Source: Woeseiaceae bacterium
Lineage (GTDB): Bacteria > Pseudomonadota > Gammaproteobacteria > Steroidobacterales > Woeseiaceae
DNA: 64,000 nucleotides
Assembly: GCA_028289545.1 (NCBI GenBank)
Contig: JANQPG010000023.1
Location: 1 to 64,000, forward strand
Reading direction: 5' to 3'
The notes under the pieces were generated by a model that was given only the letters and a program-made list of their open reading frames with translations, was not told where the DNA came from and made no database searches. Shown piece after piece: positions 18,417 through 28,454 of this stretch. The position numbers were made by a program, and so were the translations under genes. Numbering within the stretch: the stretch's first letter is position 1; every line of letters starts with the position of its first letter.

Positions 18417-19975
18417 CGAGTGAGGGCGGCCAGTTCGTCTTGCCGGCGCTGCTCGTCCCAGGCGCCGTGCTCGGCGGCGAGGCGCAGTATCGCCGGGTAG
18501 TGACGCCTGCCCTGATCCGCGTCGAAGCCCAGCATCAGGCGGCGATGAACAACATCGATCAGGCTGCCGGCGTGCTCCGCGGCGAACGCAAACACAACCT
18601 CCGCTTCGAGCACACGCCGCCCATCGCCGAGCGTACCTTGAGGCAGCTCTCCACTTTCGATTCCTTCCAGCAATTCGCCGGCGCGGCTGCCGTAAATCTC
18701 GAGCACGCGCTTCACGCCCTGTGCGGACAGCAGGCCGGCCTCCTCGAGCTGACCCTTGATCGACGCAGTATCGTGCCCACCCGGCAGCGCCTCGACCGCC
18801 GTGCGGCAGGCCGCCGCGGGTAGCCTCAAATCCTGTCGGACGCGATCCACCACCTGTTCCGCGAGGTTTCGGTAAGTCGTCAGCTTGCCGCCGATGATCG
18901 AGTACAGCCGCTCGGCCGTCGTCGTATTCTCGACGATGATGTGCTTGCGCGTAATCGCCGACTCCGGGCCCTCGTCGCGCTTGGGCAGCGGCCGAACGCC
19001 CGCGTAGGCATAGTGGACGGACGATCTGTCGAGACCCGCGCGCGGAAACACGCGGTTACATTCGGCAAGCAGATAGTCGACTTCCTCGTCGCCGGCGCGC
19101 GCCGTATCGAGATCACCGTCGTAGCGCAGATCGGTCGTGCCGATCAGCACAAGCCCGTTCCATGGGATGATAAAAAACGGCCTGCCGTCCGACCGTGCCT
19201 CGACGTAGATTGCATCCGTCGGGCAGCCGTCAAATCGTCCGACGACAATATGACTGCCTTTGGTGCCGCCAATCAGCTCCTTCGGCTGCGGCCCGGCGGC
19301 GGCGAGCACGGCGTCGACCCACGGCCCCCCGGCGTTGACGACCGCGCGCCCGCGCGCTTCCAAGGGCGTTTCGGACCCGGGCGTACGGTACAAAACGCCG
19401 TCGACGGTGCTGCCGTCCTTCAGAAGGCCGACGACCGGGCTATGGTTGAACACGCGCGCGCCGTGCCGCTCGGCATCCAATACGTTTTCCAGCACGAGCC
19501 GCTCGGCATAGGTGACCTGCGCGTCGTAGTAACGCGCAAGCGCCTTGAGGCCTTCGGGGTTCAAACCCGGCTCGGCATCCAGCGCCGCGTCGCGCCCCGG
19601 CATGTCGTGGTTGGGCAGAGACTTGCGAAACGACAACAGATCGTACGCAACGAGCCCGAGTCGGATCAGCGCCTTGCCGCGACGGGCTCCGGCGTATACG
19701 GGAATCGCAATGCGTATCGGACGTACGAGATGCCCGGCAATGCGCTGCAAGGTGCGCCGTTCGTTGAGCGATTCATAGACCAGCGGTATCTCGAAGTACT
19801 CGAGGTATCTGAGACCGCCGTGAATGAGTCGGCTCGACCACGCCGACGTGCCGCTGCAGAAGTCGCCTTTTTCGAACAGGGCAACGCTTAAACCTCGCAT
19901 TGCCGCGTCACGCGCAATACCCGCACCGTTGACGCCGCCGCCAACAACAATGAGGTCGTAGTATTCGTCCGTCAC
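18386..19975 (-). CDS. glpD: Glycerol-3-phosphate dehydrogenase, FAD-dependent
   Basis: 529 residues, GTG start. It oxidises sn-glycerol-3-phosphate to dihydroxyacetone phosphate and passes electrons to the quinone pool at the inner membrane. Residues 5-35 carry the FAD-binding [18 protein letters not shown], followed by [20 protein letters not shown] and GGLRYLE. The C-terminal domain also matches GlpD. The start overlaps the end of proA by 4 bp, so translation is likely coupled, although the two functions are unrelated. glpK lies 28 kb away in another operon. No GlpR-type regulator is in the window. Confidence 0.96.
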   Translation of the reverse strand: MTDEYYDLIVVGGGVNGAGIARDAAMRGLSVALFEKGDFCSGTSAWSSRLIHGGLRYLEYFEIPLVYESLNERRTLQRIAGHLVRPIRIAIPVYAGARRGKALIRLGLVAYDLLSFRKSLPNHDMPGRDAALDAEPGLNPEGLKALARYYDAQVTYAERLVLENVLDAERHGARVFNHSPVVGLLKDGSTVDGVLYRTPGSETPLEARGRAVVNAGGPWVDAVLAAAGPQPKELIGGTKGSHIVVGRFDGCPTDAIYVEARSDGRPFFIIPWNGLVLIGTTDLRYDGDLDTARAGDEEVDYLLAECNRVFPRAGLDRSSVHYAYAGVRPLPKRDEGPESAITRKHIIVENTTTAERLYSIIGGKLTTYRNLAEQVVDRVRQDLRLPAAACRTAVEALPGGHDTASIKGQLEEAGLLSAQGVKRVLEIYGSRAGELLEGIESGELPQGTLGDGRRVLEAEVVFAFAAEHAGSLIDVVHRRLMLGFDADQGRRHYPAILRLAAEHGAWDEQRRQDELAALTRYADSFLVAG

Positions 19976-21264
19976 GCCTGGCGTACCTGCCCCGATCCGC
20001 GAACCAGATACTTGTAGCTGGTGAGTTGCTCGGCGCCGACCGGCCCGCGAGCATGAATACGGCCGGTCGCAATCCCGATCTCCGCACCCATGCCGAACTC
20101 GCCGCCGTCGGCAAACTGGGTCGACGCGTTGTGCAGCAGGATTGCGCTGTCAACCTTGCGAAAGAATTCGCCGGCCACGTCGGCGTCCGGCGTGACGATG
20201 CACTCGGTGTGACCGGAACCGTAGCGCTCGATATGCTCGGCCGCGGCGTCCAGGCCGTCCACGCAGCGCACCGACAGGATCGCGTCGAGGTATTCCGTGC
20301 GCCAGTCCGACTCGTCCGCCGCCCGCACACCGGCGACCGTGTCCTGTACCTGCTCGTCGCCGCGGACCTCGCACCCGAGCGCGGTCAGCGCATCGACTAC
20401 GGGCGGCAGCAGGCGGGACGCCGCCTGTCGATGCACGAGCAGGGTTTCAGCCGCGCCGCAAATACCCGTGCGTCGCATCTTCGCGTTGACGACAATATCG
20501 ACCGCCATTTGCGTGTTGGCGTCGTCGTGCAGGTAGACGTGACACAGCCCCTCGAGGTGTCCAATAACCGGCACGCGCGCGTCCTGCTGCACGCGCTCGA
20601 TCAGGCTGCGGCCTCCGCGCGGGACGATGACGTCGACGTACGCGCTCATCTCCCTCAACAAAAAGCCCACCGCGTCACGGTCCCGGGTCGGCACGAGCTG
20701 CACGGTATCGGCAGACAGGCCGGCAGCGCCAAGACCTTCGACAATGGCGCGATGAATCGCCTGGCTGGAGTGAAAGCTCTCCGAGCCGCCACGAAGAATG
20801 ACGGCGTTGCCGGACTTGATGCACAGTGCCGCCGCATCCGCAGTGACGTTGGGCCGGCTTTCGTAAACGATGCCGATCACGCCGAGCGGCACGCTGACCC
20901 GCTGAATGTTGAGCCCGTTGGGTCGCTCCCATTCCGCAAGCACGGCGCCCAGGGGATCCGGACGAGCCGCAACCTCCCGAAGCCCGCGCGCCATCGCGTC
21001 GATGCGTTTGCTGTCGAGCATCAGGCGATCGAGCATGGCCGGGCTCAGAGACTTGTCGCGAGCCAGGCGCACATCCTGCTCGTTGGCGGCCAGTATCTCC
21101 GGGGCTGCCCGCTCCAGTGAATCGGCGGCGCACTCGAGCGCGCGATCCCTGGCGCCATCCGCTGAACCGGCATTATCCCGACAGGCTTCGCGCGCCTTCT
21201 CGCCAATAGACGTCATGACGGCCGCAATATCCGCGGCCTTGTTGTCCTCAATTACGCTGTTCAT
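19972..21264 (-). CDS. proA: Glutamate-5-semialdehyde dehydrogenase (gamma-glutamyl phosphate reductase)
   Basis: 430 residues. Second step of proline biosynthesis: NADPH-dependent reduction of gamma-glutamyl phosphate. Signatures include [50 protein letters not shown] and the catalytic-cysteine region [16 protein letters not shown]. The aldehyde-dehydrogenase fold is full length. The start overlaps the end of proB by 17 bp and the end overlaps glpD by 4 bp, consistent with one transcript ilvH-proB-proA-glpD. Confidence 0.97.
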   Translation of the reverse strand: MNSVIEDNKAADIAAVMTSIGEKAREACRDNAGSADGARDRALECAADSLERAAPEILAANEQDVRLARDKSLSPAMLDRLMLDSKRIDAMARGLREVAARPDPLGAVLAEWERPNGLNIQRVSVPLGVIGIVYESRPNVTADAAALCIKSGNAVILRGGSESFHSSQAIHRAIVEGLGAAGLSADTVQLVPTRDRDAVGFLLREMSAYVDVIVPRGGRSLIERVQQDARVPVIGHLEGLCHVYLHDDANTQMAVDIVVNAKMRRTGICGAAETLLVHRQAASRLLPPVVDALTALGCEVRGDEQVQDTVAGVRAADESDWRTEYLDAILSVRCVDGLDAAAEHIERYGSGHTECIVTPDADVAGEFFRKVDSAILLHNASTQFADGGEFGMGAEIGIATGRIHARGPVGAEQLTSYKYLVRGSGQVRQA

Positions 21265-22381
21265 GCTCGAATACTACCAATTCGTCGCGGTGTATCAGCA
21301 CGGGCCGGCCCCGATAGCCGAGTTGACTTTCGATCTCCTCGGAGCGGACGCCAATGAGCTTCTCTGCATCGCCGGACGCATATTCGACCAGGCCACGACC
21401 AATTTCGCGACCGCCGGCCAGACGGATGCTCACGACGTCGCCGCGGTCGAAACTACCGTCGACACTCAGCACTCCGACCGGCAACAAACTGCTGCCGTCC
21501 CGAAGCGCACGGGCGGCGCCATCGTCGACGCAAACGGACCCGGCCAGCTTGAGGCTGCCGGCAATCCACTGTTTGCGCCGCGACGCTGGCGTGCCGTCCG
21601 CGCGAAAGCGCGTGTAACGTGCGCCATCGCTCAGCGCATCGAGCGGGTGAGCCGCGGCGCCCGAGGCCACAATGGTCGAGCAGCCGGCGTGCGTTGCAAT
21701 ACGCGCAGCCTGAACTTTGGTTGCCATGCCGCCGCTTCCCGTTGCCGTGCGGGTTTCTCCGGCGATCGCCAGAATCCGCTCGTCCACGGCGCTCACTTCC
21801 GGAATGTGCCTTGCGTCGGCAGCAGCGCGCGGATCGGCGTCGTAAAGGCCGTCCACATCGGACAGGAGCACCAGCACATCAGCCATCACCAGCTGCGCCA
21901 CCCTCGCCGCCAGACGGTCGTTGTCACCGTAGCGGATTTCGTCGGTCGACACCGTATCGTTTTCGTTGATGACGGGCACTACACGGCGTTTCAGCAGTTC
22001 GGCAAGGGTGCCACGCGCGTTCAGAAAGCGTCGCCGGTCCTCGGTGTCGTCCGGTGTCAGGAGCACCTGCGCCGTCGCCAGGTCGTGTCGGCCCAGCGCA
22101 GCCTCCCAGGCGTCCACAAGCTTTACCTGCCCGGCTGCCGCCGCTGCCTGCAGCTCGGCCAGCCGAGCTCGTCGCCGCTGAACGCCAAGCGCCGCGGCAC
22201 CCAGCGCAATCGAGCCGGAGGACACGACCAGCACGTCGCTGCCCGCCGCGTGCAGCGACGCAATGTCGTCGGCAAGCGTCGCGAGCCAGTCGCCGTCGAG
22301 ACGACCGCTGTCATCGATCAGAAGTGACGAGCCAACCTTGATGACGAGCCGGTCGTAGCCGCCGAGCGGGCTCTCCGTCAT
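21248..22381 (-). CDS. proB: Glutamate 5-kinase with PUA domain
   Basis: 377 residues. First and usually feedback-controlled step of proline biosynthesis. Residues 1-260 are the amino-acid kinase domain ([66 protein letters not shown]). Residues about 275-370 are a PUA domain ([38 protein letters not shown]), as in E. coli ProB. It begins 3 bp after the ilvH stop and overlaps proA, so the four genes form a tight operon. Confidence 0.97.
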   Translation of the reverse strand: MTESPLGGYDRLVIKVGSSLLIDDSGRLDGDWLATLADDIASLHAAGSDVLVVSSGSIALGAAALGVQRRRARLAELQAAAAAGQVKLVDAWEAALGRHDLATAQVLLTPDDTEDRRRFLNARGTLAELLKRRVVPVINENDTVSTDEIRYGDNDRLAARVAQLVMADVLVLLSDVDGLYDADPRAAADARHIPEVSAVDERILAIAGETRTATGSGGMATKVQAARIATHAGCSTIVASGAAAHPLDALSDGARYTRFRADGTPASRRKQWIAGSLKLAGSVCVDDGAARALRDGSSLLPVGVLSVDGSFDRGDVVSIRLAGGREIGRGLVEYASGDAEKLIGVRSEEIESQLGYRGRPVLIHRDELVVFEHEQRN

Positions 22382-22384
22382 CGC

Positions 22385-22906
22385 TCAGCTCGACAATCGA
22401 TGATGCAGATCGAACGTCGACAACGTGACCTCACCCTTGGAGACGGCGACGCTGCCGCTGCGCGCCACGGCGGAAATTTCTCCTGCCTCGCGCGCGTCGA
22501 CGACGAACGTGTCGACCTCGGGAATGCGGCCGGTCAGCTGCAGGGTGCAGCTTCGCTCGGCGTCGTCGAGAAGTTCGGCGCCGAACTTCTCCATTAGCGA
22601 CGCCACCACCTCGCGGCCACCCGGCTTGAGTTTGAGCTTCACGATGACCAACTCGCGCTCGAAATGATCACCGAGCGTCATATCGTGAATATTGACCACA
22701 TCGACGAGTTTGGCGAGCTGGGTATTCAGTTGTGCAATGGCGGCGTCGGAACCTGACACGACCAGCGTCACCCTGGAAACGGATTCGTCTTGTGTCGGCG
22801 CGACGTTCAGCGACTCGATATTGTAGCCGCGGGACGAGAACATGCCGGTCATGCGAGTCAACGCGCCGACTTCGTTTTGCAACAGAACTGAGATGGCGTG
22901 GCGCAT
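22385..22906 (-). CDS. ilvH: Acetolactate synthase small (regulatory) subunit
   Basis: 173 residues. Regulatory partner of acetolactate synthase, which mediates valine inhibition. The N-terminal ACT domain reads HAISVLLQNEVGALTRMTGM, FSSRGYNIESLNVAPT and later ILNVVDVVNIHDM-like residues. The C-terminal ACT-like domain ends TLSTFDLHHRLSS. The catalytic subunit gene ilvB is not downstream as usual but divergent, 196 bp away. ilvH instead heads the proB-proA-glpD run. The spacing to proB is only 3 bp. Confidence 0.95.
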   Translation of the reverse strand: MRHAISVLLQNEVGALTRMTGMFSSRGYNIESLNVAPTQDESVSRVTLVVSGSDAAIAQLNTQLAKLVDVVNIHDMTLGDHFERELVIVKLKLKPGGREVVASLMEKFGAELLDDAERSCTLQLTGRIPEVDTFVVDAREAGEISAVARSGSVAVSKGEVTLSTFDLHHRLSS

Positions 22907-22947
22907 GCTTTCAGACGATCAAGTGGAAACAATTGAAACCATTTCTT

Positions 22948-22962
22948 CGGGTTCGAAACCCG
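22948..22962. promoter_or_regulatory. Palindrome in the ilvH/ilvB divergent region
   Basis: CGGGTT-CGA-AACCCG forms a 6-bp perfect stem 42 bp upstream of ilvH and about 140 bp upstream of ilvB. It could be an operator or a small hairpin. It resembles a tRNA T-arm by sequence but no other tRNA parts are present. Function unproven. Confidence 0.35.
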
Positions 22963-23102
22963 GCTCAATGCAGGTTTCGATTCGCGGATAGTCGCGCAGT
23001 CCGTCGAGTATTGCAATGCAATAACAGATGCCTGACACTCGAAGCGTTCTCGCCGAATACGCCGAATGGTCAGACGACGGTCACGCAAGGGTCACGCCCG
23101 AC

Positions 23103-24953
23103 ATGAGCGAACAATCCAGCGCAGCAGCGGCTGCTTCACATCCGCTTTCCGGAACCCGAATGAGCGGCGCCGACATGGTCGTGCAGGTGCTTGCCGACGA
23201 AGGTGTCGACACTATCTTCGGTTACTCGGGCGGCGCGATCCTGCCTACGTACGATGCCGTGTTTCGTTTCAACGACCGGCACGAAAAGGACAGCGGCCGT
23301 CAGCCGATGCCGCTCATCGTTCCGGCAAACGAACAGGGAGCCGGATTCATGGCGGCCGGCTATGCTCGGGCGAGCGGCAAGGTTGGCGTCGTCATGGTGA
23401 CGTCGGGGCCCGGAGCTACCAATACCGTCACGCCGGTTCGCGACTGCATGGCCGATTCAGTACCGATCGTCGTCATATGCGGCCAGGTGCCGCGCGCGGC
23501 AATAGGCACCGATGCGTTTCAGGAAGCACCGGTTTCGGGCATCATGGGCGCCGTCGCGAAGCACGTGTTCCTGGTCACTGACCCGGAACAACTCGAACAG
23601 ACCATGCGCAGTGCGTTCGAGCTTGCGAGAACCGGACGTCCCGGGCCCGTGGTTATCGACATCCCCAAGGACGTACAGAACTGGGAAGGCATCTTCAAGG
23701 GTGAGGGTTCCCTGCCGCTACCGGGTTATCATCGGCGCCTCAAAGCCGTTACCGGGAACAGTCTGAGCCGGTCTTCCGCGGAATCGTTTTACGCACTGAT
23801 GGCGGAGGCCGAGCGACCGCTCATCTACGCGGGCGGCGGCGTCATCAACGGCAATGCAGCCAAAGCCATGCGTCGCTTCGCCAACGAATACGGCGTTCCG
23901 GTGACAACGACGCTCATGGCGCTGGGCGCCAGCGACACGACTCACCCGCTGGCGCTGCATATGCTCGGCATGCACGGTCTGGCTTCGGCCAACTACGCCG
24001 TGGAGGACTGCGATCTGCTGATCGCGGTCGGTGCACGTTTCGACGACCGCGTTGCCGGCGATCCGGCGAACTTCGCGCCGCACGCGAAACGTATTGCGCA
24101 TTTCGATGTCGACATTGCGGAGATCGGCAAGGTCAAGCGTGTCGACTGGCATCACGTGGGAGTGCTGGCAAAGGACCTCGAGGATCTCCTTACGTTTGGC
24201 CGCGAACTCGATTTTGCGAAGGACTATTCCCGCTGGCACCAACACATTGCGTTGCTCAAGTCCGAGTACGCGCTCAACTACGACCGCGACAGCGATCTCA
24301 TTCAGCCCTACGCCGTAATCGAAGCCATCAACCGACACTCGCGGGGCAAGGCCATCATTTCGACCGGAGTGGGCCAGCATCAGATGTGGGCAGCCCAGTA
24401 TTTCGACTACCGTGAGCCGCGGCTCTGGCTCACCTCGGGCAGCATGGGCACGATGGGTTTTGGCCTGCCGGCGGCAATTGGTGCGCAGTTTGCAGCCCCG
24501 GACCGGATCGTCATCGACATCGACGGTGATGCGAGCATTCGCATGAACATTGGCGAACTCGAGACCGCAACGACTTACAAACTTCCGATCAAGGTTGTCG
24601 TGCTGAACAACTACGGTGACGGCATGGTCCGCCAGTGGCAGAAACTGTATTACGACTCTCGCATGTCGGCGTCGGACAAGTCGCTGCACCGCAAGGACTT
24701 CGTCAAGGCGGCGGAGGCCGACGGTTTCCGGTTCGCGAGAAAGCTCGAGGACAAGGCCGATATCGAGAGTACGGTCGCGGAATTCATGGCATTCGACGGG
24801 CCCGCGTTTCTCGAAGTCATCATCGATCCCGATGCCGGCGTCTACCCCATGGTCGGTCCGGGGCTGCCTTACTCGAAGATGATCACCGGCGAGTTCATCA
24901 ACTCGCGCAACACGGCGGACAGCGGACAGCCCGGGCCGAGCGAGATGTTTTGA
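23103..24953 (+). CDS. ilvB: Acetolactate synthase large (catalytic) subunit
   Basis: 616 residues from ATG 23103; an in-frame ATG at 23028 would add 25 residues but has no ribosome site. The enzyme joins pyruvate with pyruvate or 2-oxobutyrate using thiamine diphosphate, FAD and Mg, the first common step of valine, leucine and isoleucine synthesis. Visible: the catalytic Glu in PLIVPANEQGAGFMAAGYAR, TSGPGATNTVTP, GQVPRAAIGTDAFQE, the FAD-domain segment VGARFDDRVAGDP, and the ThDP motif DIDGDASIRMNIGELET. It is transcribed away from its regulatory subunit ilvH, an unusual arrangement. Confidence 0.95.
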   Translation: MSEQSSAAAAASHPLSGTRMSGADMVVQVLADEGVDTIFGYSGGAILPTYDAVFRFNDRHEKDSGRQPMPLIVPANEQGAGFMAAGYARASGKVGVVMVTSGPGATNTVTPVRDCMADSVPIVVICGQVPRAAIGTDAFQEAPVSGIMGAVAKHVFLVTDPEQLEQTMRSAFELARTGRPGPVVIDIPKDVQNWEGIFKGEGSLPLPGYHRRLKAVTGNSLSRSSAESFYALMAEAERPLIYAGGGVINGNAAKAMRRFANEYGVPVTTTLMALGASDTTHPLALHMLGMHGLASANYAVEDCDLLIAVGARFDDRVAGDPANFAPHAKRIAHFDVDIAEIGKVKRVDWHHVGVLAKDLEDLLTFGRELDFAKDYSRWHQHIALLKSEYALNYDRDSDLIQPYAVIEAINRHSRGKAIISTGVGQHQMWAAQYFDYREPRLWLTSGSMGTMGFGLPAAIGAQFAAPDRIVIDIDGDASIRMNIGELETATTYKLPIKVVVLNNYGDGMVRQWQKLYYDSRMSASDKSLHRKDFVKAAEADGFRFARKLEDKADIESTVAEFMAFDGPAFLEVIIDPDAGVYPMVGPGLPYSKMITGEFINSRNTADSGQPGPSEMF

Positions 24954-25057
24954 GCGCTGTGTCACTACCGAACCACGCAGATACGTGACGCATGTCCTGA
25001 ACTCGCGGGCGCTCGGGGCGTAGCCTAAGGGCTTCCCTTTTGCGGGAGTCTGGAACC

Positions 25058-26056
25058 ATGAAACAACGAGTTGCACTCGCCGTCTTCCCCGCTCTGCTGC
25101 TCGCGGCCTGCGGCGATTCCGTCAATCCGTTTACACAGCAGGGAACGCCTATTGGCGGCGAGCCGCCCGGCGAACTCCTGGCCATCACCGCCAGCAACGC
25201 CGGCACGGTCGCTGCGCTCGCATTCACTACGGGTGCGTTCAGCCTCAGTAGCGTCGGCATCGCCGATTCCGTCGGCGGCAGCATTGGCAACAACGGCGCT
25301 CCACTGAAGCCCGGCGTAACCGAAATCGCTCGCGGCCGCCTGCCGGAATTGATCGCATCGGCGCCGTTTGGGCCGATCGTGCAGGGCTGCGCCATATCCG
25401 GCACGGTCAGCATCTCAGGCGACCTTGCAGATCCGACCACACTGGCGGCCGGAGACAGCGTTACGCTTCAGTTCGAGAACTGCAACGACGGATTCGGTGA
25501 AACCCTGAACGGCCGTTTCGAAACCGCTATACAACAGTTTACCCCCGGTGCCGTAAACCCCGAAGATTACGTTCTCCGCGCTTCGGTCGTGCTCGTCAAC
25601 CTGCAGATCGACATAGCAAACCTGAGCACGGTCAGCAACGGCGACGTCGGCGTCATCGTGGATTACTCGGTGCCCGAGGAAATCGCCGCCTCAGCGGACG
25701 GCAATTCACTGACGGTTGACAGCGGCGGCCGCTCGGACACGTTGAGCAACTATTCCAGCGGCGAACGCATTGTGCTCGCTGACGGCATACTGAACTTCAC
25801 GCTGGAGTTACGCGGCACGCTGGCCAGCACGACGCTCGACCTGCCGGTCAGATTTACGACGCCGGTACCGATTACGGGCATTGTTGGCGAACGCGCCTCT
25901 GCCGGAGAACTGTTGATCAACGGCAACAACAGCTCGGTGCGGTTGGTGGTGCTCAGCGTCACTGACGTTCGGCTCGACATCGACAATAACGGCGACGGGG
26001 AAATCGACATTTCGATCGAGTCGAGCTGGGACGCGTTGCTCGAATCGGCCGGCTAG
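25058..26056 (+). CDS. Putative lipoprotein, unknown function
   Basis: 332 residues from ATG 25058. The signal peptide ends in the lipobox LLAAC, giving a mature lipoprotein from Cys 17. The mature part is rich in Asn, Thr, Ser and Gly with alternating hydrophobic residues, and it ends in an acidic DIDNNGDGEIDISIE stretch that looks like a calcium-binding-type Asp loop. Two cysteines (GCAIS, ENCND) could form a disulfide. I do not recognise a family. It is followed by a 193-bp gap before the ParA gene; no clear partner. Confidence 0.75.
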   Translation: MKQRVALAVFPALLLAACGDSVNPFTQQGTPIGGEPPGELLAITASNAGTVAALAFTTGAFSLSSVGIADSVGGSIGNNGAPLKPGVTEIARGRLPELIASAPFGPIVQGCAISGTVSISGDLADPTTLAAGDSVTLQFENCNDGFGETLNGRFETAIQQFTPGAVNPEDYVLRASVVLVNLQIDIANLSTVSNGDVGVIVDYSVPEEIAASADGNSLTVDSGGRSDTLSNYSSGERIVLADGILNFTLELRGTLASTTLDLPVRFTTPVPITGIVGERASAGELLINGNNSSVRLVVLSVTDVRLDIDNNGDGEIDISIESSWDALLESAG

Positions 26057-26249
26057 TGGGTTGCTTGATAAATTCCTACACCTTCAGAACGAGCGCAAAA
26101 ACAACCGAACCCGGGAGGCGCGGAACCTCTGCGGCGTGAACTGACACGCAGCGCGGGTTGGAGGTATTATGTGAACTGGTGCAAGGCGTTTATCCCTCCG
26201 TAAGGCACACTCTACGGGAAGAGGAAGTGGTTACAGCGGAAATGCCCCG

Positions 26250-27023
26250 GTGTTAAAGACAGCGCAAAACGCGCAACGCAACAAAATTGTCGTCCTCAAC
26301 CCGAAAGGGGGCTGCGGCAAGTCGACGCTCGCCACAAACATCGCCGCCTGCTACGCCGAGCGCGGCAGCCCGCCGGCAATCATGGATTACGATCCCCAGG
26401 GCTCAACGATGGCATGGCTCGAACGGCGCCCGAAAGATCGGCCGGCTATACACGGCATCGCTGCCTACAAGCGCAACATGCAGGCCACGCGAAGCTGGCA
26501 GCTACGCGTACCGACCGACACGCTGAATCTGATCATCGATTCGCCGGCCGGCATCAATCACGATTCCCTGCGAGAGCTCACGCGTGATGCAAGCAGCATA
26601 CTCGTTCCGGTGTTGCCGTCCACAATGGACATCCATGCGGCTTCCCGCTGCATCGCCGACTTGCTGCTGGTTGCGAAAGTGGATCGCCGCGACCGCAAAC
26701 TTGCCGTTGTCGCCAACCGGACTCGCAGCAACACAAAAAGCTTCAGACGCCTGATGCGCTTCCTCGATTCGCTGGGCATCCCGATCATTGCGGTGCTGCG
26801 TGACAGTCAGAATTTTGTGCACTCCGCCGAGATGGGGATTGGCCTGCACGAGATGCAGCCGTCGAAAGTCAAACCGGACCTTGAGCAACTCGACCGTATC
26901 GTCGCCTGGCTGGACGGTTGGCAGACCCGGCGGCGCGCGCCGGCAAAGGTTGCCCAGCTGGGCAGCAGCAACAGCGGCATACAGCCGGGCATACTTGGCA
27001 AACCTCAGTTCGGCTCCGCCTGA
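26250..27023 (+). CDS. Orphan ParA/MinD-type ATPase
   Basis: 257 residues, GTG start. The deviant Walker A motif KGGCGKST (19-26) and DYDPQGS (switch I region) mark it as a ParA-type ATPase; LIIDSPAGI serves as Walker B. Such proteins position DNA, chemoreceptors or large complexes by ATP-driven patterning on the nucoid or membrane. The C-terminal 30 residues are basic and low-complexity (QTRRRAPAKVAQLGSSNSG). No parB or parS-like gene is adjacent, so its cargo is unknown. Its 3' end overlaps the convergent dehydratase by 19 bp. Confidence 0.88.
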   Translation: MLKTAQNAQRNKIVVLNPKGGCGKSTLATNIAACYAERGSPPAIMDYDPQGSTMAWLERRPKDRPAIHGIAAYKRNMQATRSWQLRVPTDTLNLIIDSPAGINHDSLRELTRDASSILVPVLPSTMDIHAASRCIADLLLVAKVDRRDRKLAVVANRTRSNTKSFRRLMRFLDSLGIPIIAVLRDSQNFVHSAEMGIGLHEMQPSKVKPDLEQLDRIVAWLDGWQTRRRAPAKVAQLGSSNSGIQPGILGKPQFGSA

Positions 27024-27982
27024 ATCTCGCTGAACAGCGCTGAATCCACGTTGCCGCCGCTCAGCATGACGGCAGTCACCTCGCCGGCGGTCTCGAGCTT
27101 CCCGCTCAGCACGGCGGCAAGCGCAACCGCCCCGCCCGGCTCGATCACGAGCTTGAGCTCCCTGAAGGCAAAGCGCATGGCCGCGCGAACTTCGCTTTCG
27201 TCGACAACCAGGCCGGCCGTGACGCGGCCCTTGAGGATATCGAAAGTCAGTTCACCCGGACTGGGCGTCAGCAGCGCATCGCAGATTGACGGCACGGACG
27301 TGTCGACGGCCATCCGCCGCCCGGCGGCAAGCGATTGAGCCGTATCGTCGTAGGCGGCCGGTTCCGAGGTGTACAGGCGCACGCCGGGAAGCAGTGACTG
27401 CATCGCAATGGCGCAACCCGCCGACAGCCCTCCGCCCCCGCAGCAAATGACAGCCTGGGTGGGCTCCGTTCCGATTGCTGCCGCCTGCTCTGCTATTTCG
27501 AGGCCAGCGGTACCCTGCCCGGCAATGATGTCCGGATGGTCGAATGACGGCACAATCACAGCCTGCCTCTCTGCCGCGAGCGCCCGGGCAATTGCCTCGC
27601 GGTCCTCGCTGTAGCGGTCGTAGTCAACAATGTTGCCGCCAAGACGTGCCGTGTTCTCGCGCTTGGAAGCCGGCGCATCAGCGGGCATCACAATATGCGT
27701 GTCGATGTTCAGGAGCTGCCCGGCCCTGGCAACCCCTTGCGCGTGATTGCCCGAGGAGAAGGCCACGACGCCACGCTCAGCGGCATCCGCGGACAGCCGC
27801 GACAGTGTGTTGTAGGCCCCGCGTATCTTGAAAGATCCCGTGGACTGCAGGCATTCCGCCTTGAGCAGAACGCGCCCACCCGCAATGGCGTTGAGCGTCG
27901 GGTTTTCGATCAAAGGCGTTCTGACAGCAACGCCTTCGAGCCGCTTCGCCGCGTCCTGGATGTCGGCCAACTCAATCCGCAT
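27005..27982 (-). CDS. Threonine/serine dehydratase family, PLP-dependent
   Basis: 325 residues from ATG 27982. Fold-type II PLP enzyme. The PLP lysine is in STGSFKIRGAYN (about Lys 53), and the phosphate-binding loop in CCGGGGLSAGCAIAM. SSGNHAQGVA is also diagnostic. There is no C-terminal ACT domain, so it resembles catabolic (TdcB) or serine racemase/hydroxyaspartate dehydratase types rather than biosynthetic IlvA. Exact substrate cannot be decided from sequence. It overlaps the upstream pterin dehydratase gene by 11 bp, suggesting a two-gene unit. Confidence 0.9.
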   Translation of the reverse strand: MRIELADIQDAAKRLEGVAVRTPLIENPTLNAIAGGRVLLKAECLQSTGSFKIRGAYNTLSRLSADAAERGVVAFSSGNHAQGVARAGQLLNIDTHIVMPADAPASKRENTARLGGNIVDYDRYSEDREAIARALAAERQAVIVPSFDHPDIIAGQGTAGLEIAEQAAAIGTEPTQAVICCGGGGLSAGCAIAMQSLLPGVRLYTSEPAAYDDTAQSLAAGRRMAVDTSVPSICDALLTPSPGELTFDILKGRVTAGLVVDESEVRAAMRFAFRELKLVIEPGGAVALAAVLSGKLETAGEVTAVMLSGGNVDSALFSEIQAEPN

Positions 27983-28355
27983 TGTCGGCTTCCGCCATAT
28001 CAGCTTCGACCACACCTGCGTCGACGAGGCGATCCGTCTTGGCAGCACAAATGAAGTCGTTTTCCGAGAGGCCGTTGATCGCAAACGTCGTCCAGATCAC
28101 GTCACAACTCGAATAGGCGATGCGCAGTTCGGGATGATGGCCTTCGGCAATGGCGACCCAGGCCACCGCATTGGCAAACGCAAGGCTGCGGCTGTACGCC
28201 GGGAATTCGAAACGGCGATGAAGCGCCCTGCCGTCGTCGATCAGCGCCCAGCCATCACCAAGTTTCGATAGCAGCCGGGTTGCATCGCTTGCCTCGAGAG
28301 GCGCCACACCCCCCTCGCAGGGCTTGCACCGCCGATCGGCGAGTTCCCCGTGCAT
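27972..28355 (-). CDS. 4a-hydroxytetrahydrobiopterin dehydratase
   Basis: 127 residues from ATG 28355. The pterin-4a-carbinolamine dehydratase fold is shown by GWALIDDGRALHRRFEF and by the active-site stretch AIAEGHHPELRIAYSSCDV, with the paired histidines and Pro of the family motif. The third motif position is Trp (VIWTTFAING) where His is common. The usual role is recycling the pterin cofactor of phenylalanine hydroxylase (phhB), but no phhA lies in the window. Translation overlaps the following dehydratase. Confidence 0.9.
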   Translation of the reverse strand: MHGELADRRCKPCEGGVAPLEASDATRLLSKLGDGWALIDDGRALHRRFEFPAYSRSLAFANAVAWVAIAEGHHPELRIAYSSCDVIWTTFAINGLSENDFICAAKTDRLVDAGVVEADMAEADNAD

Positions 28356-28405
28356 AGAAAGCCTCCGCAAAACTGCGGAGTGTAGCTGCAGGAACGATAC
28401 GAAGA

Positions 28406-28431
28406 AAACCGGCCAGCAAGCTGGCCGGTTT
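28406..28431 (-). terminator. Rho-independent terminator after the OmpA-like gene
   Basis: A perfect 12-bp stem (AAACCGGCCAGC / GCTGGCCGGTTT, 2-nt loop) ends 24 bp after the OmpA-like stop. Read on the minus strand it is followed by TTCTTC. It could also act weakly on the plus strand. Confidence 0.8.
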
Positions 28432-28454
28432 CTGTTGCATCAGCGGCAGCGTAT

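Noticed and set aside
22939..22975. Sequence resembling a tRNA T-arm (GGGTTCGAAACCCG)
   Set aside because: No acceptor stem, D-arm or anticodon arm could be fitted around it, so it is treated as a palindrome only.
22907..23102. Branched-chain amino-acid attenuation leader for ilvB
   Set aside because: No leader peptide with runs of Leu, Val or Ile codons was found; short ATG frames there read other residues.
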